Notes: generated from the sequence alone by a model not told the origin. DNA of 64,000 nt from Bacteroidota bacterium (GCA_023417815.1 JAEZEI010000052.1:248001-312000); one strand, 5' to 3'. Shown: positions 8,615 through 19,039, counted from the first letter of the stretch. Made by a program: numbers and translations.

Positions 8615-11600
8615 TTATTGTATTATAACTTTTGACGTGGCCAATCTTCTTCCTTTATCCGTGCTCAGGTCTATAAGGTATACTCCCGCAGCCGCATTTT
8701 GTAGATCTACATCCATTCGGTTATAGATACCGCTTCCGCTGTACTTCCTGCTGTATACTCTTGCACCTTTACTGTCATATACAGAGATAATATAGCTTTC
8801 ACCGGCAGCAATGCTGTGGTACCTGACCTGGAATCGTCCATCATTAGGATTCGGATAAATAAAGATGCTGCTGCTAAGAGAGTCACTCACATTCACTTTA
8901 TTACTAAGTGCACTGCAACCATTTGACCCGGTTGCTATAACATAATATTCCCCGAACAGGTCAACATTCACAGGCATTGAAGATGTAGTTACACCAGGCA
9001 TTAGAATACCATTCTGATACCATTGATAAGTATAAACTCCTTCCGGACTTACTGTAGTATAAAGTGCTGAGGGAACAGATGGTGTGAGGTTTGAATATTC
9101 TGCGGCAACTAACACAACACCAGGTTTACTGTTTGCTGTCAATGTTACCTCATTACTCACAACACCGCCGCATGGCACTCCAGATACAATCACCCGGTAG
9201 CGATACCCGTTCATTGTTGGCAGAACATTAAGAACGGTCATATTCGCGGTGGTGGTACCGGAATAAAGAGATCCATCCTGGATGTTTACAAAGGTGCTTC
9301 CATTAATGCTTACCTGCCACTGGTAAGTTATTGTAGTGCCGGTGGCTTGAACGGAGAATTCTGCCTGCTCACCAGTACATGCTGCAACATCCTGGGGATG
9401 AACTGCAATATCTGCAGAAGTATTCACGGTTAACAAGGCGCTGTTTGAGGTTAGACCGGATGTGCAGGTGCCATTGATCAGAACCCTGTACATGTTGCCA
9501 CTTTGAGATACTGTAACATTATCCAGGGTGAGTGTGGGATTTATTTCACCGGGCAGGTTATTATAAGTTGCTCCATTATTAGTGCTAACCTGCCATTGGT
9601 AGTTCAGGCCTGCACCTTCAGCATTGATCGTAAATACAGCCTGGGTTCCAGCACATGTACTTACATCCTGGGGTTCATCATCAATGGTTGCCGCCGCTGT
9701 AACATTTAGTCCTGATGGAGAAGATGTAACTGATGCTCCGCCACAGCCTGTCACCACAAGCTGGTAAACAGTTCCATGCTGGCTTGGATTAACGGATGGT
9801 ATTGTCAGCGAAGTAGCTGTTCCTCCAGGAACATTACTGAAAGTGACACCACCATTTGTACTTACCTGCCATTGGTAACTCAATCCTGCACCGTTGGCAC
9901 CAGCTGTAAAGGTGGCTGAAGCTCCAGGACAAACCTCAGTATCTACAGGTTGAATTGAGATTGTTGGAGCAGTGCTGAGTGTTACGCCTGCGCAATCGGA
10001 TATTACCTGTGAAGGACATCCATTATCTATTATTACCCTGTAAACAGTTGAACTATTTGCAGAAGTTATGTTAGGGATAGTTAACGAAGAAGCAGTTTCC
10101 CCGGGAATATTAACCCATGGCCCGGTACATGATGCTGCACTTTGCCACTGGTATGTAATCGGGGTTGTGCCTGTAGCTGTTACCGTAAATGTTGCAGAAC
10201 CATTCTCACAAACCTCTACATATACAGGTTGTTGAGCAATTGCAACCGGGGAGCATGAAGCACCCTGGATGATTATAGTAACGGTGTCAGCATAAGTAAC
10301 CCGAACATTGCTGCTATTGAATAAGCTGCTGCGCATTAACACCATTGGCTGAACAGATAATTTGATATCATCAATCCACCAGCCTGCCGGGGTAGTTGTT
10401 GCAGTGGTATTATCGTCAGAGCCAAAACGAAACCTGAACCTTACATTTTGACCGGCATAAGGTGCGAGATTCACGGTAGTGGTCATAAAATTATTTATGG
10501 TGCCAGTGAACCCAACCCTGTTTGCCAGAATATTGGTGGGGTTATTCCCGATATTACCATTGTATCCATTGGTGATCATTAAACCACCTATGTCATTCCA
10601 GGCTCCGCCTCCATTTGTGCTTATTTCGACTACACCTCCATCCCATCCTGCTTCAGTATTGAACTTATGCGCAAAGGATAATCTTGGAGCTGTTCCCGGA
10701 GGCAAAGATGCATCTGATGATGTGAATAGCCGTTGGTCGGCAGCTACGGTATAATTCTCTGCATATAACGAATTTGGAGCACTTTGACTGTTCAGTGTTG
10801 AAACGGTGAAAGCAGTATTTATCGGTGAACCCGTTGTAGACCAACCTGTCGGGATAGACGAAGTTGCTACAGGTTCATTAATCAGATCTGTTGGAGGGAA
10901 ATAGCTTCCATTATTAACCAGGACCGTGAATGGATAGGTTTGCGTAGAACCCGAAGGCTGGTTAATAACCCAGCTAACCACGCGCGTAGCCGCATCGTAG
11001 GTTCCGCCGGAAACATAGGTAACATTCGCAGGTAACGTATCCCTTAATACGAAATTCGTAAGTGCATCGCAGGTAGACGTTATAGTATTAACATAATTGA
11101 TCTGCTGGCCTTCCGGAACCTGGGTCATTCCTCCCTGGGTAAGGGTTAATGTAACGCCCCCGTTGAAATCCGGTACCTGGTCATTTACACTTCCTGATGA
11201 ACCCTGTGATGCATTCATACCCATACCTCTTCTCCTGAATGCCTCCTTGATGGCACATTCAAACTGTCCGCCATACAGGATCTGGTCTGCCTGTAATATC
11301 GCATCCCTTCCGGAAATAAAGCCCGGGCTGCAAGGTTGAAGTTTCATACCCTCTATAACAAGGCGCAAAGCAATTGTGTTACCGCCACCGGCTGCAGGAT
11401 TGAATAAATTAGGATTGATGGTTCCTACTTGTTGAATGATATTCCAGGTCATATCCCAGAGCGTAGCACACCATATCTCCCCGCGATCGTGCGAAGATGA
11501 CGGTATTGAGGCAGCATAAACTTTATTATTTATGCTGAAGTTGGTGCAATAGCGCTGTGAGCGGATGCCAAGCCCGGTTGGAGCCTGTCCTACAGCATAT

Positions 11601-13066
11601 GTACCAATTCCCCTTGGATTGCTGAATCCGGTATTCAGGTTTGAGTTGGCCCAGTCGTGCGTGTACATAAGGGAAATGTAATCACTCCATCCTTCACCCA
11701 TATGTTCAGCATTCTGCAGGCAGCTTGCTGTTGAAGGTCCGCCGGTAAGCCTGTTGCTTATACCATGGGTGTATTCGTGCACAACGATTCCATTATCAAC
11801 ATCGCCATCACGTTGAGGGTTGCCGCTCCACAGGTACATCTGCATCCTGGGACGCTGACCGTCCACTGGTGTGGCGAAGTTTGCATTATTGGTTCCACCG
11901 GCATCCTGGGCATCTGCAATTACGTAATCTGATCCTGAACCGCCCCTTCCCATATTTGAGGCCTGGAAGTTTGCAGCGGGCTCATCAAAACCATATAAAT
12001 AGGTTATATCATGAATGATGTTATTCCAGTAGAAAAGATTAGTGATATTGAATGCCTGGTTTGGAGGAGTAGTGGTTGTTGGAGGCATCCCGAAATTGGG
12101 AGTAAAATCAAAGTTAAGAGGGTCCGGGCCGGTTGATGAAGTTGCCGGAAGACCCATGGTATTGTTGTTATTATCCCTGTCTTCCTGTGCCCATACATTG
12201 TTACCCCTTGTTATGGAATAATCGGTGGTTCCGTCATTATGCCATCCAAGAGTAGTAGCATTACCCGGCGCTGCTGTCCAAGGGTTGGTAACAATAGCAT
12301 GTGCCCCACCAGGGTGATTAGGGCTTTCTGCCGGGTACGGAATAACACGGTAGTTAACTGTATTCACCAGGTTTACGCCTTCCGCTTTTTCAGGAGCTAT
12401 ATCAACGGGGTGGGGTGAAGAACAAACTTCACCATCGGGATGGGCTTCAAATGTGCAATACACAGTCAGGTTGAACTCGTTTAACAACGACCTGTCTGTT
12501 GCATCCACATGCAGAAGCCAGTAATCTGAAGATATGGTCGGTACAAGGTAAACCTGCCATGCGAGCCGTATTTCTCCACCCTCAAGAGGAAGCCATACAA
12601 GTTCAGCAGTTATATTCTCATGAGATACACCAAGTTTTCCAAAATCCAGTTTGTTTGTACTTACCGAAACACCAGCAGGTAAAGCAGGCATAACAACTTT
12701 TTTACTGGATGCTGCAGTCATTACCGCATCCTGGGCTGTAATAACCGGTACCGCCACTGGTTCTTTAACTGAGATCTTATATCTTTCTCCACTAATGGAT
12801 ACAAGCTTTTCATTCCTGAAGGCCAGTACCAGGAGCTGGTTCACGATAGGGATGCCAAGGTGGTTCTGTTGCAAATAAACCATTTGGGTACCTGACTGGT
12901 TATTAAAATAAGTGCTGCTGACGCTGAAATTCTTCAGGTCGTTCTCATTTAATCCTGTAGAACTTAAATTTCTTTCAATTAACCTGATTGCCTTCTCATT
13001 TTCAAGTTGGGCAAACGCGCAAAATTGAAGTAAGGTGATCGCAAATAGCAATACGATCTTTTTCAT
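8615..13066 (-). CDS. fungalysin-type (M36) metalloprotease with Ig-like repeats and T9SS sorting domain (A)
   Basis: A 1483-residue secreted zinc protease. Order of parts: signal peptide (1-19); FTP-type propeptide; M36 catalytic domain with HEYTH (His430, Glu431, His434) and the third ligand Glu458 in GEGW; a DUF11-like beta domain (about 640-720); a jelly-roll domain (about 740-905) with GWDGGVVEIS and WWIDDIKLS; four Ig-like units of about 93 residues (940-1312); one divergent Ig-like unit; and a T9SS type A sorting domain (about 1400-1483) with YPNPNDGRF. It should cross the outer membrane by type IX secretion and digest external protein. It is paralogous to the adjacent, larger gene at 13227-18662, from which it differs by lacking a PA domain and two Ig units. 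Confidence 0.93.
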   Translation of the reverse strand: MKKIVLLFAITLLQFCAFAQLENEKAIRLIERNLSSTGLNENDLKNFSVSSTYFNNQSGTQMVYLQQNHLGIPIVNQLLVLAFRNEKLVSISGERYKISVKEPVAVPVITAQDAVMTAASSKKVVMPALPAGVSVSTNKLDFGKLGVSHENITAELVWLPLEGGEIRLAWQVYLVPTISSDYWLLHVDATDRSLLNEFNLTVYCTFEAHPDGEVCSSPHPVDIAPEKAEGVNLVNTVNYRVIPYPAESPNHPGGAHAIVTNPWTAAPGNATTLGWHNDGTTDYSITRGNNVWAQEDRDNNNNTMGLPATSSTGPDPLNFDFTPNFGMPPTTTTPPNQAFNITNLFYWNNIIHDITYLYGFDEPAANFQASNMGRGGSGSDYVIADAQDAGGTNNANFATPVDGQRPRMQMYLWSGNPQRDGDVDNGIVVHEYTHGISNRLTGGPSTASCLQNAEHMGEGWSDYISLMYTHDWANSNLNTGFSNPRGIGTYAVGQAPTGLGIRSQRYCTNFSINNKVYAASIPSSSHDRGEIWCATLWDMTWNIIQQVGTINPNLFNPAAGGGNTIALRLVIEGMKLQPCSPGFISGRDAILQADQILYGGQFECAIKEAFRRRGMGMNASQGSSGSVNDQVPDFNGGVTLTLTQGGMTQVPEGQQINYVNTITSTCDALTNFVLRDTLPANVTYVSGGTYDAATRVVSWVINQPSGSTQTYPFTVLVNNGSYFPPTDLINEPVATSSIPTGWSTTGSPINTAFTVSTLNSQSAPNSLYAENYTVAADQRLFTSSDASLPPGTAPRLSFAHKFNTEAGWDGGVVEISTNGGGAWNDIGGLMITNGYNGNIGNNPTNILANRVGFTGTINNFMTTTVNLAPYAGQNVRFRFRFGSDDNTTATTTPAGWWIDDIKLSVQPMVLMRSSLFNSSNVRVTYADTVTIIIQGASCSPVAIAQQPVYVEVCENGSATFTVTATGTTPITYQWQSAASCTGPWVNIPGETASSLTIPNITSANSSTVYRVIIDNGCPSQVISDCAGVTLSTAPTISIQPVDTEVCPGASATFTAGANGAGLSYQWQVSTNGGVTFSNVPGGTATSLTIPSVNPSQHGTVYQLVVTGCGGASVTSSPSGLNVTAAATIDDEPQDVSTCAGTQAVFTINAEGAGLNYQWQVSTNNGATYNNLPGEINPTLTLDNVTVSQSGNMYRVLINGTCTSGLTSNSALLTVNTSADIAVHPQDVAACTGEQAEFSVQATGTTITYQWQVSINGSTFVNIQDGSLYSGTTTANMTVLNVLPTMNGYRYRVIVSGVPCGGVVSNEVTLTANSKPGVVLVAAEYSNLTPSVPSALYTTVSPEGVYTYQWYQNGILMPGVTTSSMPVNVDLFGEYYVIATGSNGCSALSNKVNVSDSLSSSIFIYPNPNDGRFQVRYHSIAAGESYIISVYDSKGARVYSRKYSGSGIYNRMDVDLQNAAAGVYLIDLSTDKGRRLATSKVIIQ
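9130..10250 (-). repeat. four tandem Ig-like coding repeats in protease A
   Basis: Four units of about 280 bp each encode modules with a cysteine near the start, the core YQWQ(V/S)S and a (V/L)YR(V/L)-type strand. They are more diverged from each other than the units in the neighbouring gene. Confidence 0.85.
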
Positions 13067-13180
13067 AAAGTGTGGGGTTTAAAAAATATCCTCTGGAGTG
13101 GCGGATACTGGTAAAAGCAATTGTTTATGGTAACGAATTATTGAAAAATGAAATTACTGTTTTTTGGTAAATCAGGCATA

Positions 13181-13207
13181 AAAAAAGCCGGTCTATTTCG
13201 ACCGGCT
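13181..13207 (-). terminator. intrinsic terminator after the second M36 protease gene
   Basis: A perfect 8-bp stem AGCCGGTC/GACCGGCT with loop TATTTC (13186-13207). On the minus strand it is followed by six T residues. It lies 20 bp beyond the stop codon at 13227. Confidence 0.88.
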
Positions 13208-13226
13208 CTGTTGTAAGATCGAATTT

Positions 13227-16200
13227 CTACTCCTTAATTACCTGGCCCTGGGCCATTCTATTGCCCTGGCTGTCAAGCAGAACCACAGCATAAGTTCCTG
13301 CACTAAGATGTTGGATGTCTACGTCCATAACCTGGAAAGGAGCTGTGATAACATACCTGCGGACAAATACCCTCGAACCTTTGCTGTCATAAATCACGAT
13401 GAAACGGTTAACAGCGGAAGTCTGGATGCCGCTGTATCGCACAGAGAATAACCCTGTATTAGGGTTTGGATAGATGAATGCTATGTTTACCGTTGAATCC
13501 TGGATATTAAGAATACCCGAGGTTCCTGTACATCCATTTATATCGGTCACTGTTGCACTGTAGGCGCCCAAACCTGAATACTCCACGGTAAGAGTGTTCC
13601 CGGTGGCACCTGGAATCACCGAACCATTTAAGTACCACGTATATGAAGCTGCAGTGGTGGAAGAAGCTGCAGTGATCACCGTATTAATATCCGGTGTTAA
13701 TCTAACATATGGAGATGCAGCAAGGTTAACAACAGGGTTTGGATTCACTGTTAATATTGCTCCATTCGAGTTTACTGTTCCACATCCGGAAACTACAGCC
13801 CGGTACCTATATCCGTTCTGGTTTGCTTCTACGGAAGAAATGACCAGTGAAGAACCGGTTTCTCCACTTAAATTATTCCATGATGTTCCACCATCAGTGC
13901 TTACCTGCCATTGGTAAGTATTCCCGGTTCCTGAGGCGGTTACAGCAAAAGTTGCATTACTTCCGGCACACACAGTAATATCCTCCGGATGGTTGTTGAT
14001 CGCTGAAACAGCCCCCACAGAAAGTGTTGCAGCATTTGATGCTTGAGACGTTGTACAGATGTTGGATAGTAAAACCCTGTATTGGTTCCCGTTCATGGCT
14101 GATGTAACCCCATTCACTGCAAGTGTTGAGGTTGTTGCCGCTGGTATATTATTCCAGGTTGTTCCACCATCAGTGCTTACCTGCCATTGATAGTTTACCG
14201 AAGTTCCGGATGCTGTAACGCTAAACGAAGCATTACCTCCCGTACACACTGTTGTGGATTGAGGATGATTTGAAATTGAAGCCGGGTTGTTAACTGTTAA
14301 GATGGCGGCGGCCGAATTCAAACCGGTGGGGTCGCAACTCAACACCACGACCCTGTATTGGTTATTATGCATCGTGGAGGTAACTGCGGACAGATTAAGC
14401 GTAGCTGAAGTGGCTCCTGGTATATTGTTCCAGGTTGTTCCACCATCAGTACTCACCTGCCATTGGTAGCTGATATTCGTTCCCGCAGCCGTAACACTGA
14501 AAGATGCATTCGTTCCGGCGCATACAGTAGCATTAACAGGGTGACCGGAAATTGTGGCAGGGTCACTCACTGTTAGGGTCACCGCGTTTGAAGTCACGCT
14601 TGATGGACATGAATTGCTCACGATCACCTGGTACTGGTTATTATTCATGCCCGATGTGATACCAGTAAGCGTAAGGGTAGAAGAAGTTGCGCCACTGATA
14701 TTCGTCCAGCTTGTACCTCCATCGGTACTTACCTGCCATTGATAAGAAAGATTGCTTCCTGAAGCTATAACTGAAATGGACGCATTGCCTCCGGTACAAG
14801 CGTTAGTGTTGGATGGCTGCGTGGTTATGGAAGCATTTCCATTTACTGTTAATGTAACTGCATCAGAATTCAGAGGAGCAGGGCCACAACTGGTAATAAC
14901 AACCCTGTACCGGTTTCCATTCATGGAAGTTGTAACCGACGTAAGGTTAAGGGATGTTGTTGTTGCACCGGATATGTTTGTCCATGATGTTCCTCCATCG
15001 GTGCTTACCTGCCATTGATATGTGTTTGATGGCCCGGTTGCAGTAACACTGAATGTTGCATTGTTGCCTTCACAAACTGTAACTGAAGCAGGCTGGTTTG
15101 TGATCGCTGCAGGAGTGGTAACGGTTAATGTTGCTGCATTTGATGTAACAGTTGATGGGCAGGTGTTGTTGATGATAACCCTGTACTGGTAATTGTTCAA
15201 TGATCCTGTAATTCCTGTTAGGGTTAAGGTGGCAGAAGTTGCACTTGGAATATTAGTGAAGTTGGCACCTCCATCGGTGCTTACCTGCCATTGATATTCA
15301 GGATTTGTACCTGTTGCGGTTACGCTGAAAGATGCATCTCCACCTGCACAGCCGCTAACAGCAGAAGGTTGGGTGGTGATCGCAATATTGGTGCAGGTTG
15401 CCTGTTGTGTAATTACCGTTACAGTATCGCTTATGCCTACACGAACTCCTGTATTGGTAAAAAGATTTGTACGCATGATCACCAGGGGTTCGGCTTTCAG
15501 GTTTATATCATCTACATACCAACCTGTAGCAGCAGTTCCATTATCCGAAACAAAACGCCAGCGGATCTTAACTGTTTGTCCTGTATATGATGCCAGGTTC
15601 ACTGCTGTTCGTTTAAAGCCATTACTAATACCTGTAAATGCTTCCCTTCCGGAAATTGGAGTTCCTGCAGTTGCATCAATTGAAGAATTATACCTGGTTT
15701 CAAACATTTTGGGCCCAAGGTCCGTCCAGGTGGTACCATTATTTGTAGATATCTCCAGCACACCACCATCCCATCCGGTTTCAAGATCCCAGAGATGCTG
15801 GAAGTATAGCTGCGAAGGATTCGCGCCAAGCGCTATACCATTGGTATTTGTTAACGACTGGTCACTTGGAACGGTAGGGCTGGAGCTGAAGGCCGAATTT
15901 GGTGCACTTGTACTTTGTGCTGTTGATATGGTCCAGTTTGTTCCTGTTGAGGATGTGGCAGTCATTGTAGCCGGCATTGCTGCGCCTGCAAAATTTTCAC
16001 TGAACAGGGTGGTAGTGGGATAATAGCTTCCATTGTTCACCATAACAGTGAATACATAGTTCTGTGTTTGACCTGCAGCCAGGTTCACGGTAAAGCTAAC
16101 GGTCCTGTTTGCAGCATTATAGGTTCCCCCCGAAACATAGGTTACATTCGAAGGAAGAGTGTCTATGATTGTATAATTCGTTACAGCGCTGCAGGTGGTT

Positions 16201-18662
16201 ACTGTATTGGTATAGGTTATTTGTTGTCCTTCAGGTACTGTTGTTACGCTGGGGTGCAATACCACCTGTAAAGCCGAAGTGAAATCCGGTACCTGGTCCG
16301 TAGTGCTGTTAGCAGAACCCTGGGAAGCATTAGGGCCCATTCCCCTGCGACGGAATGCTTCGCGGATGGCACAACTGTATTGCCCGCCATATAGTACCTG
16401 GTCTGCCTGCAGGATAGCATTTCTTCCATCAATGAAACCGGGACCACATGGCTGAAGTTTCATGGCCTCAGTAACAAGCCGAAGCGCAATTATATTTCCT
16501 CCTCCGCCTGCTACATTATAAATATCAGGATTAATGGTTCCTACCTGTTGGATGATGTTCCAGGTCATATCCCAGAGAGTGGCTGCCCACAATTCACCTC
16601 GTGTATGTTGCTGCCCGGTGCCTGGTAACGTTGCAGTATAAACGAGGTTGTTAATAGTGAAATCAGTCGAGTAAGGTTTTGTCCTGATACCACCGCCGGA
16701 AGGTGCCTGTCCAACCGCATAGGTTCCAAGCGTACGAGGCATGGCGCCTGAAGTAAGAGTTGAATTCGCCCAGTCCTGCGTTAGCATCAATGAATAATAA
16801 TCACTCCATCCTTCGCCCATATGTTCAGCATTGCTTACACAACCCGCCTGGGCAGGTCCTCCAGTAAGCCTGTTACTGATTCCATGAGAAAATTCATGAA
16901 CTACAACTCCATTATCAACCGCTCCATCAGCATTGGCAGGTGCAGCAAGGGTTACGTTTAACCCTGCACCAAGTTGGGCAGAAAGAAGAGCTCCATCCAC
17001 ATCACTTATCATAACTGCTGGAATGGTAATGGTATTATCATCTCCACCCATAAGAATAGGTGCACCAGAAACATTGTTTATCATAATCACCGCTATGGCC
17101 CCGGCATTTTGCGCATTCTTAACCTTAATGGTGAAGTTGCAGTTCCCTCTTACGATCAATGCGATCTTCCCTGAAATATTATTTGCAGGCGAGCCACCGC
17201 ATGCTTCATGAACGGTGCCTGAGGCGTCATCATTGAACCAGATAACATCGCCGGTGCGTGGTCCAAGATCTTTGAGTTTGTTGGCGGTGCTGAAGGTGCT
17301 TTCAAAAGCGGTATATATCCCTGCAACTGAAGACGGGCCGTTTACCCTCATGGCTGGGATTGAATCCCACAGGTACATCTGCATTCTGCCGTTACCGCCA
17401 TCCGGAGGGGTTGAAAAGTTTGCATTATTCTGGTTTGGAGCTACATAGTTCCCATCCTGTGCATCCGCATAAACAAAGTCATTTCCAAGGCCGCCTCTTC
17501 CCTGGTTATTGGCCTGGAAGTTTCCTGCAGGTTCATCGAACCCATACTGGTACAAAACATCGTGAATAACATTATTCCAGTAGAAAAGGTTTGTAATGTT
17601 GAATTGCTGATTCGGAACCGGACTTAACTGAGTAGGAGTGACCATATAATCCGGGGTGAAATCGAAGGTAAGCGGATCAGGCCCTGTTGTGGATGTAGCA
17701 GGGGTGCCCGTACCATTATTTGCATTCAGGTCTTCCTGAGCCCAAACATTGTTTCCCCGGGTATAGTTAAAATCGTTTGTTCCGTTACTGTGCCATTTTA
17801 ATGTTGTTGCGTTTCCAGGCGCGGCATTCCAGGGATCGGTCTTCAGCACGTGACCGCCGCCAGGGTGCCTGGGACTTTCAGCAGGAAAAGGAATAACACG
17901 GTAGGTAGCCGAATTCACTATAGAGGGACTAAAGGCTTCCATACCTTGCACTGGTTCCACAAAATCTGTTCTTTTAAAACAGGATGAAATATCGTGCTGG
18001 TGATCTGCCTTTGTTGCCTTATCAGGATGATCAAAATTGCAATAGACCGTGAGATTGTTCTCTTCTATGAGGCTGCCATTTGAAGCGTCTATCCTTATCA
18101 TCCAGTAATCGGAAGTTCCGACAGGCAGGAGGTATACCTGCCAACCAAGTTTCACTTGTTTTCCTTCATTTACGGGAACCCACAACAGTTCTGCAGTAAT
18201 ATTTTCGTAGCTCACTCCAAGTTTTCCAAAGCTTTTTTTATTGGGCTGGATATCTACAGGATTCATGGCTCCCATTGCAACCAGATTCTTGGCAGAGAGG
18301 GCTGCAAGTACGGCAGACTCAGCCCTGATGGCTGTTTCCACTGATTGGGTGATCCTGGTTTCGATTCCGGGGATCCGGCCACCTGCATTGCTCACTAATT
18401 TTCCATCTTTAAAAGCTAGTACCTGTATCTGGTTATAGACTGGCAGGTTCTTCCAGGTTTGTTGAAGATAAACAAGCTGGATGCCTGCAGGGTTACTCGT
18501 ATAGGCATTTGATATTTTACTGTCAGAAATATCCTCTTCGGATAATCCCAGCAAATTCACATTGTTGCGAACGAGTTGCAAGGCTGTTTTATGGTCAAGA
18601 TCCTGGCCAGATAACAAAATTGCATTCACCATTAAAGACAGGAGGAGTAGAAATCTTTTCAT
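13227..18662 (-). CDS. fungalysin-type (M36) metalloprotease with PA domain, Ig-like repeats and T9SS sorting domain (B)
   Basis: An 1811-residue secreted zinc protease. Parts in order: signal peptide (1-19); FTP-type propeptide; M36 catalytic domain, interrupted by a protease-associated (PA) domain (about 442-582, with GKIALIVRGNCNF) just before the zinc motif HEFSH (His589, Glu590, His593); third ligand Glu617 in GEGW; DUF11-like domain; jelly-roll domain (GWDGGVLEIS, GWYVDDINL); six Ig-like units of about 92 residues (1091-1633); a divergent seventh; and a T9SS type A sorting domain with YPNPNTGLF. It is paralogous to the next gene downstream, 160 bp away. Each has its own terminator, so they are probably separate transcripts. 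Confidence 0.93.
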   Translation of the reverse strand: MKRFLLLLSLMVNAILLSGQDLDHKTALQLVRNNVNLLGLSEEDISDSKISNAYTSNPAGIQLVYLQQTWKNLPVYNQIQVLAFKDGKLVSNAGGRIPGIETRITQSVETAIRAESAVLAALSAKNLVAMGAMNPVDIQPNKKSFGKLGVSYENITAELLWVPVNEGKQVKLGWQVYLLPVGTSDYWMIRIDASNGSLIEENNLTVYCNFDHPDKATKADHQHDISSCFKRTDFVEPVQGMEAFSPSIVNSATYRVIPFPAESPRHPGGGHVLKTDPWNAAPGNATTLKWHSNGTNDFNYTRGNNVWAQEDLNANNGTGTPATSTTGPDPLTFDFTPDYMVTPTQLSPVPNQQFNITNLFYWNNVIHDVLYQYGFDEPAGNFQANNQGRGGLGNDFVYADAQDGNYVAPNQNNANFSTPPDGGNGRMQMYLWDSIPAMRVNGPSSVAGIYTAFESTFSTANKLKDLGPRTGDVIWFNDDASGTVHEACGGSPANNISGKIALIVRGNCNFTIKVKNAQNAGAIAVIMINNVSGAPILMGGDDNTITIPAVMISDVDGALLSAQLGAGLNVTLAAPANADGAVDNGVVVHEFSHGISNRLTGGPAQAGCVSNAEHMGEGWSDYYSLMLTQDWANSTLTSGAMPRTLGTYAVGQAPSGGGIRTKPYSTDFTINNLVYTATLPGTGQQHTRGELWAATLWDMTWNIIQQVGTINPDIYNVAGGGGNIIALRLVTEAMKLQPCGPGFIDGRNAILQADQVLYGGQYSCAIREAFRRRGMGPNASQGSANSTTDQVPDFTSALQVVLHPSVTTVPEGQQITYTNTVTTCSAVTNYTIIDTLPSNVTYVSGGTYNAANRTVSFTVNLAAGQTQNYVFTVMVNNGSYYPTTTLFSENFAGAAMPATMTATSSTGTNWTISTAQSTSAPNSAFSSSPTVPSDQSLTNTNGIALGANPSQLYFQHLWDLETGWDGGVLEISTNNGTTWTDLGPKMFETRYNSSIDATAGTPISGREAFTGISNGFKRTAVNLASYTGQTVKIRWRFVSDNGTAATGWYVDDINLKAEPLVIMRTNLFTNTGVRVGISDTVTVITQQATCTNIAITTQPSAVSGCAGGDASFSVTATGTNPEYQWQVSTDGGANFTNIPSATSATLTLTGITGSLNNYQYRVIINNTCPSTVTSNAATLTVTTPAAITNQPASVTVCEGNNATFSVTATGPSNTYQWQVSTDGGTSWTNISGATTTSLNLTSVTTSMNGNRYRVVITSCGPAPLNSDAVTLTVNGNASITTQPSNTNACTGGNASISVIASGSNLSYQWQVSTDGGTSWTNISGATSSTLTLTGITSGMNNNQYQVIVSNSCPSSVTSNAVTLTVSDPATISGHPVNATVCAGTNASFSVTAAGTNISYQWQVSTDGGTTWNNIPGATSATLNLSAVTSTMHNNQYRVVVLSCDPTGLNSAAAILTVNNPASISNHPQSTTVCTGGNASFSVTASGTSVNYQWQVSTDGGTTWNNIPAATTSTLAVNGVTSAMNGNQYRVLLSNICTTSQASNAATLSVGAVSAINNHPEDITVCAGSNATFAVTASGTGNTYQWQVSTDGGTSWNNLSGETGSSLVISSVEANQNGYRYRAVVSGCGTVNSNGAILTVNPNPVVNLAASPYVRLTPDINTVITAASSTTAASYTWYLNGSVIPGATGNTLTVEYSGLGAYSATVTDINGCTGTSGILNIQDSTVNIAFIYPNPNTGLFSVRYSGIQTSAVNRFIVIYDSKGSRVFVRRYVITAPFQVMDVDIQHLSAGTYAVVLLDSQGNRMAQGQVIKE
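13742..15390 (-). repeat. six tandem Ig-like coding repeats in protease B
   Basis: Six units with a period of about 275 bp. The DNA is strikingly conserved around the motif YQWQVSTDGG: the plus strand shows near-identical stretches ending in CTTACCTGCCATTG at about 13899, 14178, 14451, 14729, 15004 and 15281 (one has CTCACC). Such similarity favours recombination and copy-number change. Confidence 0.88.
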
Positions 18663-18957
18663 TTTAAAGTTTTGGATGACTGGAATTGGGAAGGATGTTC
18701 AATGTAAGTTTTTGGCAATTCAATAAGGGGCTCTAAGTTAACAAAATAATAATGCTTCCATATCGCACTCTTCCCGTATCCCATATCCTTTTTGCGTTCT
18801 TATAAAACTGCCCAACCGGAATTGACCAAGGTAGCGGGTTAGCCTTCATAACTTAATTCTTATTAATTGAAAATCAACCTATAATAAACTTTCATAAGGA
18901 TGCCGGAGGTTGTTGCCGGCCGCAAGATGTTCCCACTATTAAAAAGGCTTTTCTTTT
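18663..18957. other. intergenic region between protease B and atpA
   Basis: This stretch, with the atpA promoter and leader that follow, makes a 377-bp gap between divergent genes. Apart from the atpA promoter at 18958-18989 I see no gene or RNA. It must hold the promoter of the protease gene, but no good TAnnTTTG is visible on the minus strand; TACATTGA at 18706-18699 is the nearest. Confidence 0.5.
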
Positions 18958-18989
18958 TTTGTGAATACAATCAAGGGGGCTTACCTTTG
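18958..18989 (+). promoter_or_regulatory. promoter of atpA
   Basis: A full Bacteroidota promoter: -33 TTTG at 18958-18961, a 20-nt spacer, and -7 TACCTTTG at 18982-18989. Transcription should start about six bases later, leaving a leader of roughly 45 nt that contains the inverted pair CCGGT/ACCGG. This makes atpA independent of the atpBEFH unit. Confidence 0.8.
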
Positions 18990-19039
18990 CGCCCTGAAAA
19001 TCCGGTTACATTGACCGGTTCTTAAAAACACAATCAGAT

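Noticed and set aside
13742..15390. regular repeats resembling a CRISPR array
   Set aside because: The period is about 275 bp, the reading frame is open throughout and the units encode Ig-like domains.
10479..18438. several plus-strand open frames across the M36 genes
   Set aside because: They are antisense shadows produced by repeat-rich coding sequence; no domain or start signal supports them.
18900..19024. short plus-strand open frame upstream of atpA
   Set aside because: It covers the atpA promoter and leader and has no recognisable protein features.
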